64,000 bases of DNA from Polluticoccus soli (GCF_029269745.1 NZ_JARJHT010000002.1:310001-374000), one strand, 5' to 3'; counted from the stretch's first letter, positions 32,702 through 42,118 are shown. Made by a program: numbers and translations. Notes: generated by a model not told the origin, from the letters alone.

Positions 32702-33427
32702 ATGGAAGAACTGAAACATATACTTTTCATTGACATAGAAACTGTGTCGATGTTTCCCGATTTTGAGCAGCTCAGCGACCGGCTGAAAACCGAGTGGGAA
32801 AAGAAAGCAAAGTATTTAAAAAGCAGTACAGTTGAAAACGCCTCGGCCTCAATACTTTTTGAAGAGCGGGCTGCCATTTTTTCGGAGTTTGCCAAGGTGG
32901 TGTGCATAGGTTTTGGTAGCTTTCACAAGCACGACGGGGAGTGGAGAATGCGCCTAAAAGCACTCACCAACAACGATGAAAAAGTTTTGTTAAATGATTT
33001 TTGTGAGGTCCTGACGAGGTTCGGAGAGTACTATCCGGGCCTGAAATTCTGCGGACATAACATAAAAGAGTTTGATATTCCATTCCTGTGCAGGCGCATG
33101 CTTATTAATGGGATGGGACTGCCCGACTGTATGCAGCTAAGTGGCAAAAAGCCTTGGGAGATAGGCCATATAGACACGCTGGAAATGTGGAAGTTCGGTG
33201 ATTATAAACATTATACTTCGCTGGCTTTGCTGGCCGAAATATTGGGGATACCTTCGCCAAAAGAAGACATTGACGGTAGCATGGTGGGAGATGTGTACTG
33301 GAAACAGGGCGATCTGGAAAGGATCGGGAAGTATTGTATGCAAGATGTGCTGACTTCGGCAAGGGTTTATCTTAGATTGAAGGGTTTCAGCGATGTTCAT
33401 CCTGAGCCTGTTTTTGTGAACGATTAG
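32702..33427 (+). CDS. PolB-like 3'-5' exonuclease
   Basis: Predicted DEDDy-type exonuclease related to the proofreading domain of family B DNA polymerases, without a polymerase domain (241 residues). Motifs: Exo I DIETVS (11-16), Exo II GHNIKEFDIPF with the Asp, and Exo III YCMQDVL (Y and D), all the acidic residues needed for two metal ions. Substrate (DNA or RNA ends) is not known for this group. The gene starts 1 base before holA (stop 33427, next ATG 33429), so a replication or repair role is suggested. Start ATG 32702. Confidence 0.85.
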   Translation: MEELKHILFIDIETVSMFPDFEQLSDRLKTEWEKKAKYLKSSTVENASASILFEERAAIFSEFAKVVCIGFGSFHKHDGEWRMRLKALTNNDEKVLLNDFCEVLTRFGEYYPGLKFCGHNIKEFDIPFLCRRMLINGMGLPDCMQLSGKKPWEIGHIDTLEMWKFGDYKHYTSLALLAEILGIPSPKEDIDGSMVGDVYWKQGDLERIGKYCMQDVLTSARVYLRLKGFSDVHPEPVFVND

Positions 33428-33428
33428 T

Positions 33429-34433
33429 ATGACGGCAGAATTTAAGAAATTAATGCAATCGCTACAGGCGCGCCAGTTTTCGCCTGTATACCTTATTGAC
33501 GGAGAGGAACCGTATTATATCGACATGATAACCAGCTTCTTTGAGGACAAGATACTGGATCCTGCCGAGCGTGATTTTAACCTGATGGTATTATACGGCA
33601 AGGATGCAGAGTGGGTGGATGTAGTAAACTCCGCCAGGCGTTTCCCGATGTTTGCCGAGCGCCAGGTGGTTATTGTGAAAGACGCAGCCCAGATGAAAGG
33701 CTTCAACGAACTGGCTGGTTATCTTGAAAATCCTGCACCAACAACTATTCTGCTGTTGGAACACAGGTTCAAGAAAGCGGATGGCAGGAGTAAGGTAGTG
33801 AAGTATGCAAAGGAAAAGGGTGTTCACTTCACTTCTGATAAGATCAAGGACGAGGCTGTGCCGAACTGGGTGCAGAATTATGGCCATAGCATAGGTTTTG
33901 AAATACAGGAGCGCGAAGCGCAGATACTGGCTACTTACCTGGGTAATGATCTGCAGAAGATCGTAAATGAAGTAGAGAAGGTACGTATAAATGTACCTGA
34001 GGAGAAGGTGTTATCTGCAGGGCTCATACAGAAATATATTGGCGTCAGCCGGGATTATAATGTGTTTGAATTCCCCGAAGCATTGACCAGTGGCGATAGG
34101 GACAAACTGTATCGCATGTTGTCCTATTTCATTGCCAACCCCAAGTCGGCGCCCATGGTGCTGATCGTTGGCTCCTTTTATTCGCATTTCAACCGCCTAT
34201 ACCAGGCGCATTTCCTGCAGGGTAAGAATGATAAAGAAATGGCCGCAGCCCTGGGTATTTATCCAAGTCGTGTACGCGAGATCATGGCAACTGCAAAACG
34301 CTGGCCCCTGGCAAGGGTAGAGTATTGCCTGATGCTTTTAAGCAAATACAGCACTAAAGCTGTGGGTATAGACAGCAATGTTCACGATAGTGAATTGCTG
34401 AAGGAAATGATCGGTAAGATGGAAATAGCTTAA
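33429..34433 (+). CDS. holA: DNA polymerase III subunit delta
   Basis: Clamp-loader subunit that opens the beta clamp. The N-terminal YLIDGEEPYYIDMITSFFED (17-36) and the AAA-type middle part are typical (EERRVVIVKDA-like FAERQVVIVKDA), followed by a three-helix lid with NDLQKIVNEVEKV. C-terminal domain III contains AAALGIYPSRVREIMATAKRWP, as in HolA. 334 residues, normal. It follows the exonuclease gene by one base, and the stop overlaps the convergent ribF by 4 bases. Confidence 0.92.
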   Translation: MTAEFKKLMQSLQARQFSPVYLIDGEEPYYIDMITSFFEDKILDPAERDFNLMVLYGKDAEWVDVVNSARRFPMFAERQVVIVKDAAQMKGFNELAGYLENPAPTTILLLEHRFKKADGRSKVVKYAKEKGVHFTSDKIKDEAVPNWVQNYGHSIGFEIQEREAQILATYLGNDLQKIVNEVEKVRINVPEEKVLSAGLIQKYIGVSRDYNVFEFPEALTSGDRDKLYRMLSYFIANPKSAPMVLIVGSFYSHFNRLYQAHFLQGKNDKEMAAALGIYPSRVREIMATAKRWPLARVEYCLMLLSKYSTKAVGIDSNVHDSELLKEMIGKMEIA

Positions 34434-35359
34434 GCGTTTAGAATGCGTTTTGCTGCCTCTCTGTCTTTGTGCAGCTGCTCTTTTAAGACGTCTACCGAGG
34501 GAAATTTCTGCTCATCACGCAGGCGTTCTACAAATACCAGTTCCAGCTTCTGGTCATAAATGTCTTTGTCGAAGTCGAACAGGTGTGCCTCGATATGAAG
34601 TACGACATCCTTAGTTACGGTTGGCCTGAAGCCAATATTCAGCATGCCTTTAAACTCCTGTTCGTTCCAGTTGGCCAGTATCGCATACACCCCGTTGGCT
34701 GGTATTAGTTGTTCAGGATCTTCAGGTAGCAAATTGGCAGTAGGGTAGCCGATAGTACGTCCCAGTTTAGCCCCTCCGGTTACGTGACCTGACAGGCTGT
34801 AGTGCCTTCCAAGCATGGTTGCAGCCTCAGCTACATGTCCCTGTTCCAACGCTGTGCGGATCTTGGTAGAGCTAACCGCGGCCTCGTCTATAAGCTGGGC
34901 GCTTATCTCAAATACATTATAGCCGTAGTCAGATGAGAACTTTTTCAGCAAGTCGATGTTACCCGTACGATCGTAGCCAAAATGGTGGTCGTAGCCGATT
35001 ACTATGCTCTCTGGTTGAAATTTCTTCACCAGGAAGTCTTTGATATACTGTTCTGCAGTCAGGTTGCTGAAATCGCGGGTGAAAGGAACCACTACAATAT
35101 GCTCGACCCCTTCTTTCGATACCAGCTCGAGTTTCTCACTTAGCGGGGTGAGCAGTTTCAGCGGCACATTGGGGAATATCAGCTTGCGGGGATGGGGCTC
35201 GAAGGTCAGTAACACACTTTCCCCATTCACAGCCTTTGCGTGTTCCACCACTTCTTTCAAAATGGTTTTATGACCGAGGTGAACACCATCGAAAGTGCCG
35301 ATAGTGATCACCGCGTTCTTAAATGCAGGTAGCTCGTCTGTGTTGAAGAAAACTGCCAT
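34430..35359 (-). CDS. ribF: Bifunctional riboflavin kinase / FAD synthetase
   Basis: Makes FMN then FAD from riboflavin. The N-terminal nucleotidyltransferase domain has VITIGTFDGVHLGHKTIL (18-35, HxGH motif) and VIGYDHHFGYDRTGN; the C-terminal kinase domain has the GRTIGYPTANL motif (about 200-210), NGVYAI and MLNIGFRPTV. Length (309) is normal. It starts 4 bases after the kynureninase gene, so the two are one transcript. FAD supply could serve the several flavoproteins here (CrtI-like, ApbE). Confidence 0.95.
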   Translation of the reverse strand: MAVFFNTDELPAFKNAVITIGTFDGVHLGHKTILKEVVEHAKAVNGESVLLTFEPHPRKLIFPNVPLKLLTPLSEKLELVSKEGVEHIVVVPFTRDFSNLTAEQYIKDFLVKKFQPESIVIGYDHHFGYDRTGNIDLLKKFSSDYGYNVFEISAQLIDEAAVSSTKIRTALEQGHVAEAATMLGRHYSLSGHVTGGAKLGRTIGYPTANLLPEDPEQLIPANGVYAILANWNEQEFKGMLNIGFRPTVTKDVVLHIEAHLFDFDKDIYDQKLELVFVERLRDEQKFPSVDVLKEQLHKDREAAKRILNA

Positions 35360-35363
35360 GGTT

Positions 35364-36626
35364 TTATTGTATGCCCATCAATATCTCGTAGAAGCGATAA
35401 GAGTCTTCGAAAGTATTGTACAGCGGCACAGGAGCAATACGTATCACGTTTGGTTCGCGCCAGTCGGCTACAACACCATTCTCAGTCAGCTTGTCAAACA
35501 CTTCCCTGCCGCGCTCCTTGAATAGTAGCGACAGCTGGCAACCACGACGCTTTGGATCAGTCGGAGTAATGATCTCAAAAGGAAGGTGGGTAACCTGCTT
35601 TAAGAGGTATTCCGTGAAGCCGGTAAGCTTTTCGCTTTTTGCACGCAGCGCTTTCATGCCCACTTTGTCGTAGATATCAAGCGATGCATTATGCGCCACC
35701 ATATTGAATACAGGGGCGTTACTCATTTGCCAGCTACCTGCATTCTTTTGTGGAAAGAAACCCTTTTCCATTTTGAAACGGTCCTTCTCATCGTTACCCC
35801 ACCAGCCGCCAAGTCTGAAGATATTTGGGTTGCTAGCGTGTTTCTCATTGACGAAGATACCACCCACGCCACCGGGGCCTGAGTTCAGGTATTTATAAGA
35901 ACACCAGCAAGCAAAGTCAATGTTCCAATCGTGCAACCTCATTGGAATGTTGCCGACAGCGTGTGCCAGATCAAAGCCTGCATAAGCACCAACCTTGTGT
36001 GCTGCAGCTGTGATCTGCTCCAGGTCGAAGAACTGACCGGTATAGTAGTTCACACCACCAAACATCACCAGCGCCAGAGAGTCGCCGGCTGTTTCAATGG
36101 CCGATAATATGTCATCCTCCTCAATAATATAGGCACCTTCGCGAGGCTTTATTTCGATGATCGCATCAGCAGGGTCATAGCCATACATACGTACTTGTGT
36201 TTCCACAGCATACTGATCTGAAGGGAACGCGCCAGCTTCCATGATGATCTTATACCGGCCGTCTTTGGGACGGTAAAAAGAGATCATCAGCAAATGCAGG
36301 TTTACTGTCAATGTATTTGTGGCAACGACCTCATCTTTACTAGCGCCAACGATCTTAGACAACCTTTCTGAAAACAAGTGATGGTAAGAAAACCATGGGT
36401 TGCGTGCCTGGAAATGACCTTCTACGCCATATTTTGCCCAATCGTCCAGTTCGGCCTGCATCAGGTAGGCAACACTTTTGGGTTGCAGCCCCAACGAATT
36501 TCCACAGAAATAATGCACATCTCTGTCATTGTGGCGTGGGAAAAGGAATCTCTCTCTAAAAGAATATAATATGTCTACCTGGTCCTGGTCGCGTGCGTAA
36601 TCAAGCGTTGCTTCGTATGCCTGCAT
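35364..36626 (-). CDS. kynU: Kynureninase
   Basis: PLP enzyme hydrolysing kynurenine to anthranilate and alanine in tryptophan catabolism. The Schiff-base lysine is K245 in CSYKYLNSGPGG. Other family features: YFCGNSLGLQPK (39-50), ATNTLTVNLHLLMISFYRP (102-120), FDLAHAVGNIPM (218-229), and the C-terminal WREPNVIRIAPVPLYN. 420 residues, normal. Other kynurenine pathway genes (tryptophan dioxygenase, formamidase) are not in the window. Co-transcribed with ribF 4 bases downstream, behind a plausible promoter. Confidence 0.95.
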   Translation of the reverse strand: MQAYEATLDYARDQDQVDILYSFRERFLFPRHNDRDVHYFCGNSLGLQPKSVAYLMQAELDDWAKYGVEGHFQARNPWFSYHHLFSERLSKIVGASKDEVVATNTLTVNLHLLMISFYRPKDGRYKIIMEAGAFPSDQYAVETQVRMYGYDPADAIIEIKPREGAYIIEEDDILSAIETAGDSLALVMFGGVNYYTGQFFDLEQITAAAHKVGAYAGFDLAHAVGNIPMRLHDWNIDFACWCSYKYLNSGPGGVGGIFVNEKHASNPNIFRLGGWWGNDEKDRFKMEKGFFPQKNAGSWQMSNAPVFNMVAHNASLDIYDKVGMKALRAKSEKLTGFTEYLLKQVTHLPFEIITPTDPKRRGCQLSLLFKERGREVFDKLTENGVVADWREPNVIRIAPVPLYNTFEDSYRFYEILMGIQ

Positions 36627-36643
36627 CTATTGATGTTTGGCTG

Positions 36644-36676
36644 CAAAAATAACTGACATTGTTAAAGTTTCGCAAA
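36644..36676 (-). promoter_or_regulatory. kynU promoter (-33 TTTG, -7 TATTTTTG)
   Basis: On the reverse strand TTTG (36673-36676) and TATTTTTG (36644-36651) are 21 bases apart. The -7 box ends 17 bases before the kynU start codon, so it would drive kynU-ribF. Confidence 0.65.
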
Positions 36677-36751
36677 ACACTTTGGTAATCTTTAACATAT
36701 AGCATCTTCTGGCATGTTCTTTTTGTTGAGTTCGATACAACACAACTATTT

Positions 36752-37270
36752 ATGAAGAAAGTATTATTGTTTTTTGCTTTTACGGCACTGGGTATTGGAA
36801 TGGTAAACGACAGCTATGCACAACGCGGCAAAATAGGTTTGGGGCTTCGTGCTACTCCTGATGGAGGTGGCTTTACTGGTAAGTTTTTTATTGACCCCAA
36901 CCTGGCTATAGAAGCACAAATGAATGCGGGCGGTGTTTTTGGTTTGGAAGGCGAAAGCTTTAATGTGGTCGGCCTTGCAGAGTATCACATCACATTACCT
37001 GATCCGTCCTGGCGTATATTCTTTGGCGGTGGTATGCACTTCGGTGTGTGGGACCGTGGCCGTTGGTATAGCAATCGCGAAGGACGCTGGGTTGACGACC
37101 ATGAAGGTATCTTTGGTATTGATGGCATTGGTGGAGTTGAATACAATTTCAAGAACATACCGCTGGGCTTGAGTGCAGATTTTAAACCTGCCATCAACTT
37201 CCTGAGCGACGTCGATTTCTTTCCGCACAACATGTTTGGTGTTGCCGGAAGGTTTTACCTAAACAGGTAA
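36752..37270 (+). CDS. Small outer-membrane beta-barrel-like protein
   Basis: Exported 172-residue protein. Signal peptide 1-23 ends SYA-Q. The mature part has repeated amphipathic strands with aromatic residues at the ends and Gly/Asn turns, e.g. KIGLGLRATPDGGGFTGKFF, VGGVEYNF-like GIGGVEYNF and FGVAGRFYLNR, resembling OmpA-type eight-strand barrels. A family name is not evident. It is a single-gene unit, divergent from kynU and closed by a strong terminator. Confidence 0.7.
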   Translation: MKKVLLFFAFTALGIGMVNDSYAQRGKIGLGLRATPDGGGFTGKFFIDPNLAIEAQMNAGGVFGLEGESFNVVGLAEYHITLPDPSWRIFFGGGMHFGVWDRGRWYSNREGRWVDDHEGIFGIDGIGGVEYNFKNIPLGLSADFKPAINFLSDVDFFPHNMFGVAGRFYLNR

Positions 37271-37292
37271 TGGTTAGCTAATATCGAATTGT

Positions 37293-37321
37293 GAACGCCG
37301 GCGATGCCGGCGTTCGTTTTT
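37293..37321 (+). terminator. Rho-independent terminator
   Basis: Perfect 10-bp stem GAACGCCGGC (37293-37302) with GCCGGCGTTC (37306-37315), loop GAT, followed by GTTTTTA. It ends the outer-membrane protein gene 22 bases after its stop. Confidence 0.93.
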
Positions 37322-37338
37322 ATATGATACAGAACCAT

Positions 37339-37346
37339 TACTTTTG
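37339..37346 (+). promoter_or_regulatory. -7 box of the lemA operon
   Basis: TACTTTTG, matching TAnnTTTG, ends 17 bases before the lemA ATG at 37364, just after the terminator of the preceding gene. Confidence 0.5.
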
Positions 37347-37363
37347 ATTAAAATTTGCAACTC

Positions 37364-37954
37364 ATGAAAAAAGGTACTCTTGTTATTGTAATACTACTTG
37401 CCATATTGATGATAGGCGGTTGCATGACCTGTAACCTGCAAAAAACATTGGTGAACCAAGATGAAAATGTAAAATCCAAATGGGGAGAAGTGCAGAACCA
37501 GTATCAACGCCGTTCAGACCTGGTACCTAATCTTGTGGCAACAGTAAAGGGTGCAGCTGCACACGAAAACAAAACCTTGACAGATGTGATCAATGCCCGC
37601 GCCAAGGCAACTTCTATACAAGTAGATCCTGATAACCTGACACCTGAAAAGGTACGTGAGTTCCAACAGGCGCAAGGAGAGCTAAGCGCAGCGCTGGGAC
37701 GACTGATGGTGGTATCAGAAGCTTATCCTCAGCTGCAGGTGAACCAAAACTTCCTCGCACTGCAAGATCAGCTGGAAGGTACAGAGAACAGGATCACTGT
37801 AGCACGCAAGAACTATAATGATGCAGTGCAGGAGTACAACGTACAGGTGAGAACCTTCCCGAACAACATATTTGCCGGTATGCTTGGTTTTGAAAAACGC
37901 GGCATGTTTGAGGCAGAGCAAGGCGCACAAAAAGCACCGCAGGTTCAATTCTAG
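37364..37954 (+). CDS. lemA: LemA family lipoprotein
   Basis: LemA-type protein, a helical bundle anchored to the membrane and exposed outside the cytosol. N-terminal hydrophobic helix VIVILLAILMIGGC, whose GGC could be a lipobox. The hallmark NQYQRRSDLVPNLVATVKG (about 45-63) is conserved, with the paired motif AYPQLQVNQNFLALQDQLEGTENRI (about 125-150) and a C-terminal FPNNIFAGMLGF. Length 196 residues from ATG 37364. An in-frame TTG at 37355 is less likely. It heads an operon with two TPM-domain proteins, a well-known association of unknown purpose. Confidence 0.9.
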   Translation: MKKGTLVIVILLAILMIGGCMTCNLQKTLVNQDENVKSKWGEVQNQYQRRSDLVPNLVATVKGAAAHENKTLTDVINARAKATSIQVDPDNLTPEKVREFQQAQGELSAALGRLMVVSEAYPQLQVNQNFLALQDQLEGTENRITVARKNYNDAVQEYNVQVRTFPNNIFAGMLGFEKRGMFEAEQGAQKAPQVQF

Positions 37955-37958
37955 ATTT

Positions 37959-38417
37959 ATGGGATTATTCCGTAAAAAAAAGCCACTACTTCCTCCTGAA
38001 GACCAGGAGAAGGTAGTGGTTTGTATACAAGATGCCGAAAGCAAAACGACTGGTGAGCTTCGGGTATTTCTTGAAAGCCGCTGTGCCTACGTGGATGCCA
38101 TGGATCGTGCAAGGGAGCTATTTGCTGGCTTGCGTATGCACGAGACGGAGCGCCGGAATGCAGTATTGGTGTACATGGCCATAGACGATCAACAGTTTGC
38201 AATCATGGGTGATGAGGAAATATATAAGCAAGCTGGTGGTCCGTTGTTTTGGCATAATGCCGCCGAACAGTTTAAAGCTTACCTGAAAGAAGGTAAACTG
38301 GCTGATGGTCTTTGTGTTTGCGTTAATGAGCTGGGTAAAGCCCTGGCGCAGCATTTTCCGTACGATCCTTCAATTCCTCATAATGAGTTGCCCGACGAAA
38401 TAGTTTTTGGTAAATGA
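37959..38417 (+). CDS. TPM-domain protein without signal peptide
   Basis: A 152-residue protein with a TPM (TPM_phosphatase) domain, from about residue 15, following a basic MGLFRKKKP start. The domain segments are VVCIQDAESKTTGELRVFLESRC, NAVLVYMAIDDQQFAIMGDEEIYKQ and a closing CVCVNELGKALAQHFP. There is no signal peptide, so unlike the next gene product it probably stays in the cytosol or binds the membrane through its basic end. Start at ATG 37959, 4 bases after the lemA stop; the stop overlaps the next gene by 4 bases (ATGA). Confidence 0.85.
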   Translation: MGLFRKKKPLLPPEDQEKVVVCIQDAESKTTGELRVFLESRCAYVDAMDRARELFAGLRMHETERRNAVLVYMAIDDQQFAIMGDEEIYKQAGGPLFWHNAAEQFKAYLKEGKLADGLCVCVNELGKALAQHFPYDPSIPHNELPDEIVFGK

Positions 38418-39229
38418 TGATAGAGCTTAAGCCTGTTTTTTCAAGATGTGTGTTAGCGCTATGGGCATTGCTCGTGGTTTCATTGCCTGTGCTTGCACAA
38501 AGCGATAAGGATTTTCCAGCAAAGCCAAGCCCAGCAAGGTTAGTCAATGATCTGGCCGGTGCTATGAGCCCTGGTGAACAGGCTCAGCTTGAGCAAAAGC
38601 TGGTGGATTTTGATAAAACTACATCGACGCAGATAACGATCGTAACAATCAAAAATCTTGGTGGTTATGAGATAGCGCAATATGCTGTAGAGCTTGGCAA
38701 TCGTTGGGGTGTAGGTCGCAAAGGCAAGGATAACGGTGTTCTGGTATTGGCTTCGCTTGATGACAGAAAGGTTAACATCTCAACTGGCTATGGTCTTGAA
38801 GGCGCGCTGACTGATGCGACCAGCGGTCGTATTATCCGCAATGAGATCGTCCCGCAATTCAAGAAAGGGAATTACTATGAAGGTTTCAGTAGGGCAGCTG
38901 ACGCAATTATAGCGGCTACTAAAGGAGAATATACCAACGAAGAAGGCGATGCTGATAGAGGTGATGGTAAAGGTGGCTTCCCGATAGGGCTTATCATCTT
39001 CATTGTTATCATCTTATGGTTGGCCAGTCGGGGCGGTGGTGGTCGCGGTGGCGGCGGCTACATGAGTCGCAGAGGCTATCGTGGCTGGGGCGGACCATTT
39101 ATCGGAGGTGGTTTTGGTGGCGGCAGCTTTGGTGGCGGAGGCTGGAGCAGCGGTGGCGGTAGTAGCGGTGGTTTTGGAGGCTTCGGTGGCGGCAGTTTCG
39201 GTGGCGGCGGTGCCAGCGGAAGCTGGTAG
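38414..39229 (+). CDS. Secreted TPM-domain protein with Gly-rich tail (YgcG-like)
   Basis: Exported membrane protein, 271 residues. Signal peptide 1-28 (LALWALLVVSLPVLA before Q). TPM domain about 40-165 (RLVNDLAGAMSPGEQAQLEQKL, ITIVTIKNLGGYEI, GVGRKGKDNGVLVLAS, RIIRNEIVPQF). A membrane helix at about 190-205 (PIGLIIFIVIILWLA), then a tail that is over half glycine with Ser, Phe and Trp. This is the usual YgcG-type partner of LemA. Two separate TPM genes follow one lemA, the first without and this one with a signal peptide. The tail-coding DNA is repetitive. Confidence 0.9.
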   Translation: MMIELKPVFSRCVLALWALLVVSLPVLAQSDKDFPAKPSPARLVNDLAGAMSPGEQAQLEQKLVDFDKTTSTQITIVTIKNLGGYEIAQYAVELGNRWGVGRKGKDNGVLVLASLDDRKVNISTGYGLEGALTDATSGRIIRNEIVPQFKKGNYYEGFSRAADAIIAATKGEYTNEEGDADRGDGKGGFPIGLIIFIVIILWLASRGGGGRGGGGYMSRRGYRGWGGPFIGGGFGGGSFGGGGWSSGGGSSGGFGGFGGGSFGGGGASGSW

Positions 39230-39327
39230 AAATATCACTAAAATTTAACGTGGCTGTTCAGATTCACCCGCAATAATTTCGATTACTTCGTCGTTAGGTA
39301 GATCGCTAAGAAACTCTACCTAAACCG

Positions 39328-42033
39328 ATGATGCGGGCGACCCTCTTCTTGCTACTTTCTGTATTGCTATTCAGCCTGCAACTGGATGCACAACAGGCTC
39401 TTTGGGTGACGCAACTGGCCGGCGTAGGCGATGCCGACAGCCGCGCATGTCGAGTAGCTCCCAATGGTAATGTTTACCTGGCAGGTAGCTTCTCGGGCAC
39501 AATGGATCTGAATCCATCTCCTTCTGTTTATAATGTTACCAGCAATGGCCAACGCGATATCTTTCTTGCATGTTATTCTGCGGGTGGCGCTTTCATTTGG
39601 GGCTTTAGCATTGGCGGCGCTGATAACGATGTTGTCAAGAACCTTGCGGTAGATGCAAATAGTAATGTTGTTGTCGTAGGGCAATACCGTGGCTATGGCA
39701 TCGATTTCAATCCAGGCGCCGGCGTTAAAAATCTGAACTCTGTTGGTATTGCCGATGGGTTTGTAGCAGTCTACAGTAACAGTGGCATTTTTAAGTGGGC
39801 AAATACCATCGGTGGTACCACCGAGTATGATGATGCTCAATCAACAGTTGTCGATCAATCGGGAAATATCTATGTAGCGGGGAACTTTCACAGCGTTATG
39901 GATATTGACCCAAGTCAAGCAGTAAGCAAATTCTTAAATAGCAGCTTTGGCACTGCATTCCTAATCAAATACAATTCATCCGGCCAGCTGATATGGGGAT
40001 TCAATTTTGCAGGAGGTGGTAACGCCGGAGTAGACAATGCCGTATGGGCTATGCAGACAGATAATAAAGGTTTCCTCTACCTTGGCGGTTGTTATACAGG
40101 TAATAGTGATTTTGATCCATCATCATCCGTCGCGTCGTTGACGGCAAGTGGTGTGCACGACGGGTTTATTGCTAAGTATAGTACCGACGGCATTTTTCAG
40201 TTTGTAACAGACGTAAAAGGAGCTGCCAGTGAACAGGTGATCGACCTCGTTCTTGATGACGGCGACATATACTCAGTAGGTTACACCGAAAGCAATTCCA
40301 TGAAATTCAGTGGGACTACAGGTACGGTCTCAAGGCCTTCTGGAAGCGATAAGGCGAACATATTTGTTGCACGGTATGATAACAATGGTGAGGTTAAGTG
40401 GGGGCATATTTTCGGTGGAACTGATGTTGATTTCGGGTGGGGCATAGCTGTAGCAAACGGGTTTGTTTATTGCACGGGTTATTTTCAGAATGGGGTAGAT
40501 TTCGATCCATCAGCGAATACAGGGAACCTTTCTTCCAATGGTAAGAATGATATTTTCCTGGCGCGTTACGATCTAGATGGAAATTATATATGCTCGTTCA
40601 ATATTGGTGATGCGGGAAATGACAATGCTTATAAGCTTGCTGCTGACCCCTCTGGCAATCTCTACATTTGCGGCTATATATCTCCCGGCAATGTCGATTT
40701 TGCGCCATTCTCTTCAATCCTTAATATGAGCAGTACCGGCGGTACCGATGTGTTCCTGGCAAAATACGATTGGAGCAATGCATATAATCCACCATCGGGA
40801 TACCTGGTAGGGGATACTGTATGCGAAGGGGATGAAGTCTTTTTGCAGTTTATAGCTACATCGGGTTCCGGACCATTTAGGATCACTTATACAGATGGCA
40901 CAACAGTGTTTACAGAATCCATTTTGGAGAGTGGAGAAAAATTTGCTGTTCCGGGAGGGCGTGCCAGTAAGTCTAAGCAGTACAAACTCACTCGAATAAA
41001 AGACAATTCGCCATGCACACCTCCCGGTGAGCCGAACTCAAACGCCAGTATCTGGGTTAATCCAAAACCTTATGTAGAGGTTAGTAACGATACAACTGTA
41101 TGTCCCGGAGCCTCTATTCAACTATCTGGAGGTGGTGGTGTGAAATATCTTTGGATCCCTTCGACGGGACTGTCGGATGATAAGAGTTCGAAGCCATTGG
41201 CAACAGTACATGAGACGACGAAATATAAACTCGTCGTTACAAACGAATACGAATGCGCTGATACAGGCGTCGTCACTGTGTCGATAAGGCCGGCTGATTT
41301 TAAGGTAAAGGAGATCAATGATGTGTGTATTGGTGACACCATACAGCTGAGTGCTTCTGGCGGCGATGTATACCTATGGTCGCCTGTAGATTCGCTTTCT
41401 GTTGGTAATAATCCACTTCCATATGTATGGGTGAAAAAAAGCTGCGATTACATAGTGTATATTAAAGACACTGTTTGTGGCCGTGAAGCCACGTTGAAAG
41501 CGAGGGTTGAAGTACATCCATTGCCGGATGTACAGATATATATAGCAAAGGACATGGACTGCGGTCTTGACTATGCGCAGCTGGGTGCAACCGGTGCCTT
41601 GACTTATAGCTGGCAGCCCTCAGAAAGCCTGACGGATCCTCAAGCACAATTTACTCATGCCCGGCCAACGGCAAATACGGTATATATAGTATCGGGCACA
41701 GATAACTGGAGCTGTCAGAACTTTGATTCTGTTGAGATCAAAGTGTTTACCGGTAAAGGCCGGTTGTTTGCCCCCGATGCCTTTACGCCTAACCTTGACG
41801 GCAAAAATGACTGCTATCGCGTTCATATACCCGGAGAGGTTACGAACTACGAGCTCTCGATCTCGAACCGCTGGGGACAGGAGGTATTCCACTCCAACAA
41901 TTTTTCGCAGTGCTGGGATGGCACTGTTGGAGGGCAATTGGCTGAGTTAGGGACATATTTTTATTTCTACAAGGCTAGGTCGAGTGTGTGCGACGATCTG
42001 TTTGGAAAAGGCTCGCTACAGCTTATAAGGTAG
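39328..42033 (+). CDS. T9SS type B cargo with SBBP-type repeats
   Basis: Surface or secreted protein of 901 residues. Signal peptide 1-21 (ending LDA-Q). Residues about 25-475 consist of some seven repeats of about 55-65 residues in the pattern DPSGNIYVAGxFxxxxDFDP and DIFLAKYxxxGxFxW (SBBP-like beta-propeller). Residues about 485-790 are three or so Cys-rich Ig-like modules (DTVCEGDEVF, DTTVCPGASIQLSGGG, NDVCIGDTIQLSA). The C-terminus (APDAFTPNLDGKNDCYRV to the end) is the gliding-motility-associated type B sorting domain. Probably attached to the cell surface through type IX secretion. Confidence 0.92.
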   Translation: MMRATLFLLLSVLLFSLQLDAQQALWVTQLAGVGDADSRACRVAPNGNVYLAGSFSGTMDLNPSPSVYNVTSNGQRDIFLACYSAGGAFIWGFSIGGADNDVVKNLAVDANSNVVVVGQYRGYGIDFNPGAGVKNLNSVGIADGFVAVYSNSGIFKWANTIGGTTEYDDAQSTVVDQSGNIYVAGNFHSVMDIDPSQAVSKFLNSSFGTAFLIKYNSSGQLIWGFNFAGGGNAGVDNAVWAMQTDNKGFLYLGGCYTGNSDFDPSSSVASLTASGVHDGFIAKYSTDGIFQFVTDVKGAASEQVIDLVLDDGDIYSVGYTESNSMKFSGTTGTVSRPSGSDKANIFVARYDNNGEVKWGHIFGGTDVDFGWGIAVANGFVYCTGYFQNGVDFDPSANTGNLSSNGKNDIFLARYDLDGNYICSFNIGDAGNDNAYKLAADPSGNLYICGYISPGNVDFAPFSSILNMSSTGGTDVFLAKYDWSNAYNPPSGYLVGDTVCEGDEVFLQFIATSGSGPFRITYTDGTTVFTESILESGEKFAVPGGRASKSKQYKLTRIKDNSPCTPPGEPNSNASIWVNPKPYVEVSNDTTVCPGASIQLSGGGGVKYLWIPSTGLSDDKSSKPLATVHETTKYKLVVTNEYECADTGVVTVSIRPADFKVKEINDVCIGDTIQLSASGGDVYLWSPVDSLSVGNNPLPYVWVKKSCDYIVYIKDTVCGREATLKARVEVHPLPDVQIYIAKDMDCGLDYAQLGATGALTYSWQPSESLTDPQAQFTHARPTANTVYIVSGTDNWSCQNFDSVEIKVFTGKGRLFAPDAFTPNLDGKNDCYRVHIPGEVTNYELSISNRWGQEVFHSNNFSQCWDGTVGGQLAELGTYFYFYKARSSVCDDLFGKGSLQLIR

Positions 42034-42085
42034 TTTTTTATCATTTGTATGCTGCTGGGCTAACTGTCATTTTATTTGAATGGTG

Positions 42086-42118
42086 GTTGCCCCTTTGGGC
42101 ATTTATTCACTACCTTTG
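42086..42118 (+). promoter_or_regulatory. ctaB promoter (-33 TTG, -7 TACCTTTG)
   Basis: TTG (42086-42088) and TACCTTTG (42111-42118) are 22 bases apart. The -7 box lies 26 bases before the ATG at 42145, which therefore is the likely start of ctaB rather than the longer frame from 42076. Confidence 0.7.

Noticed and set aside
39014-39238. Reverse frame opposite the Gly-rich tail
   Set aside because: Its Ala/Thr-rich text is the mirror of Gly-coding repeats in the TPM protein gene.
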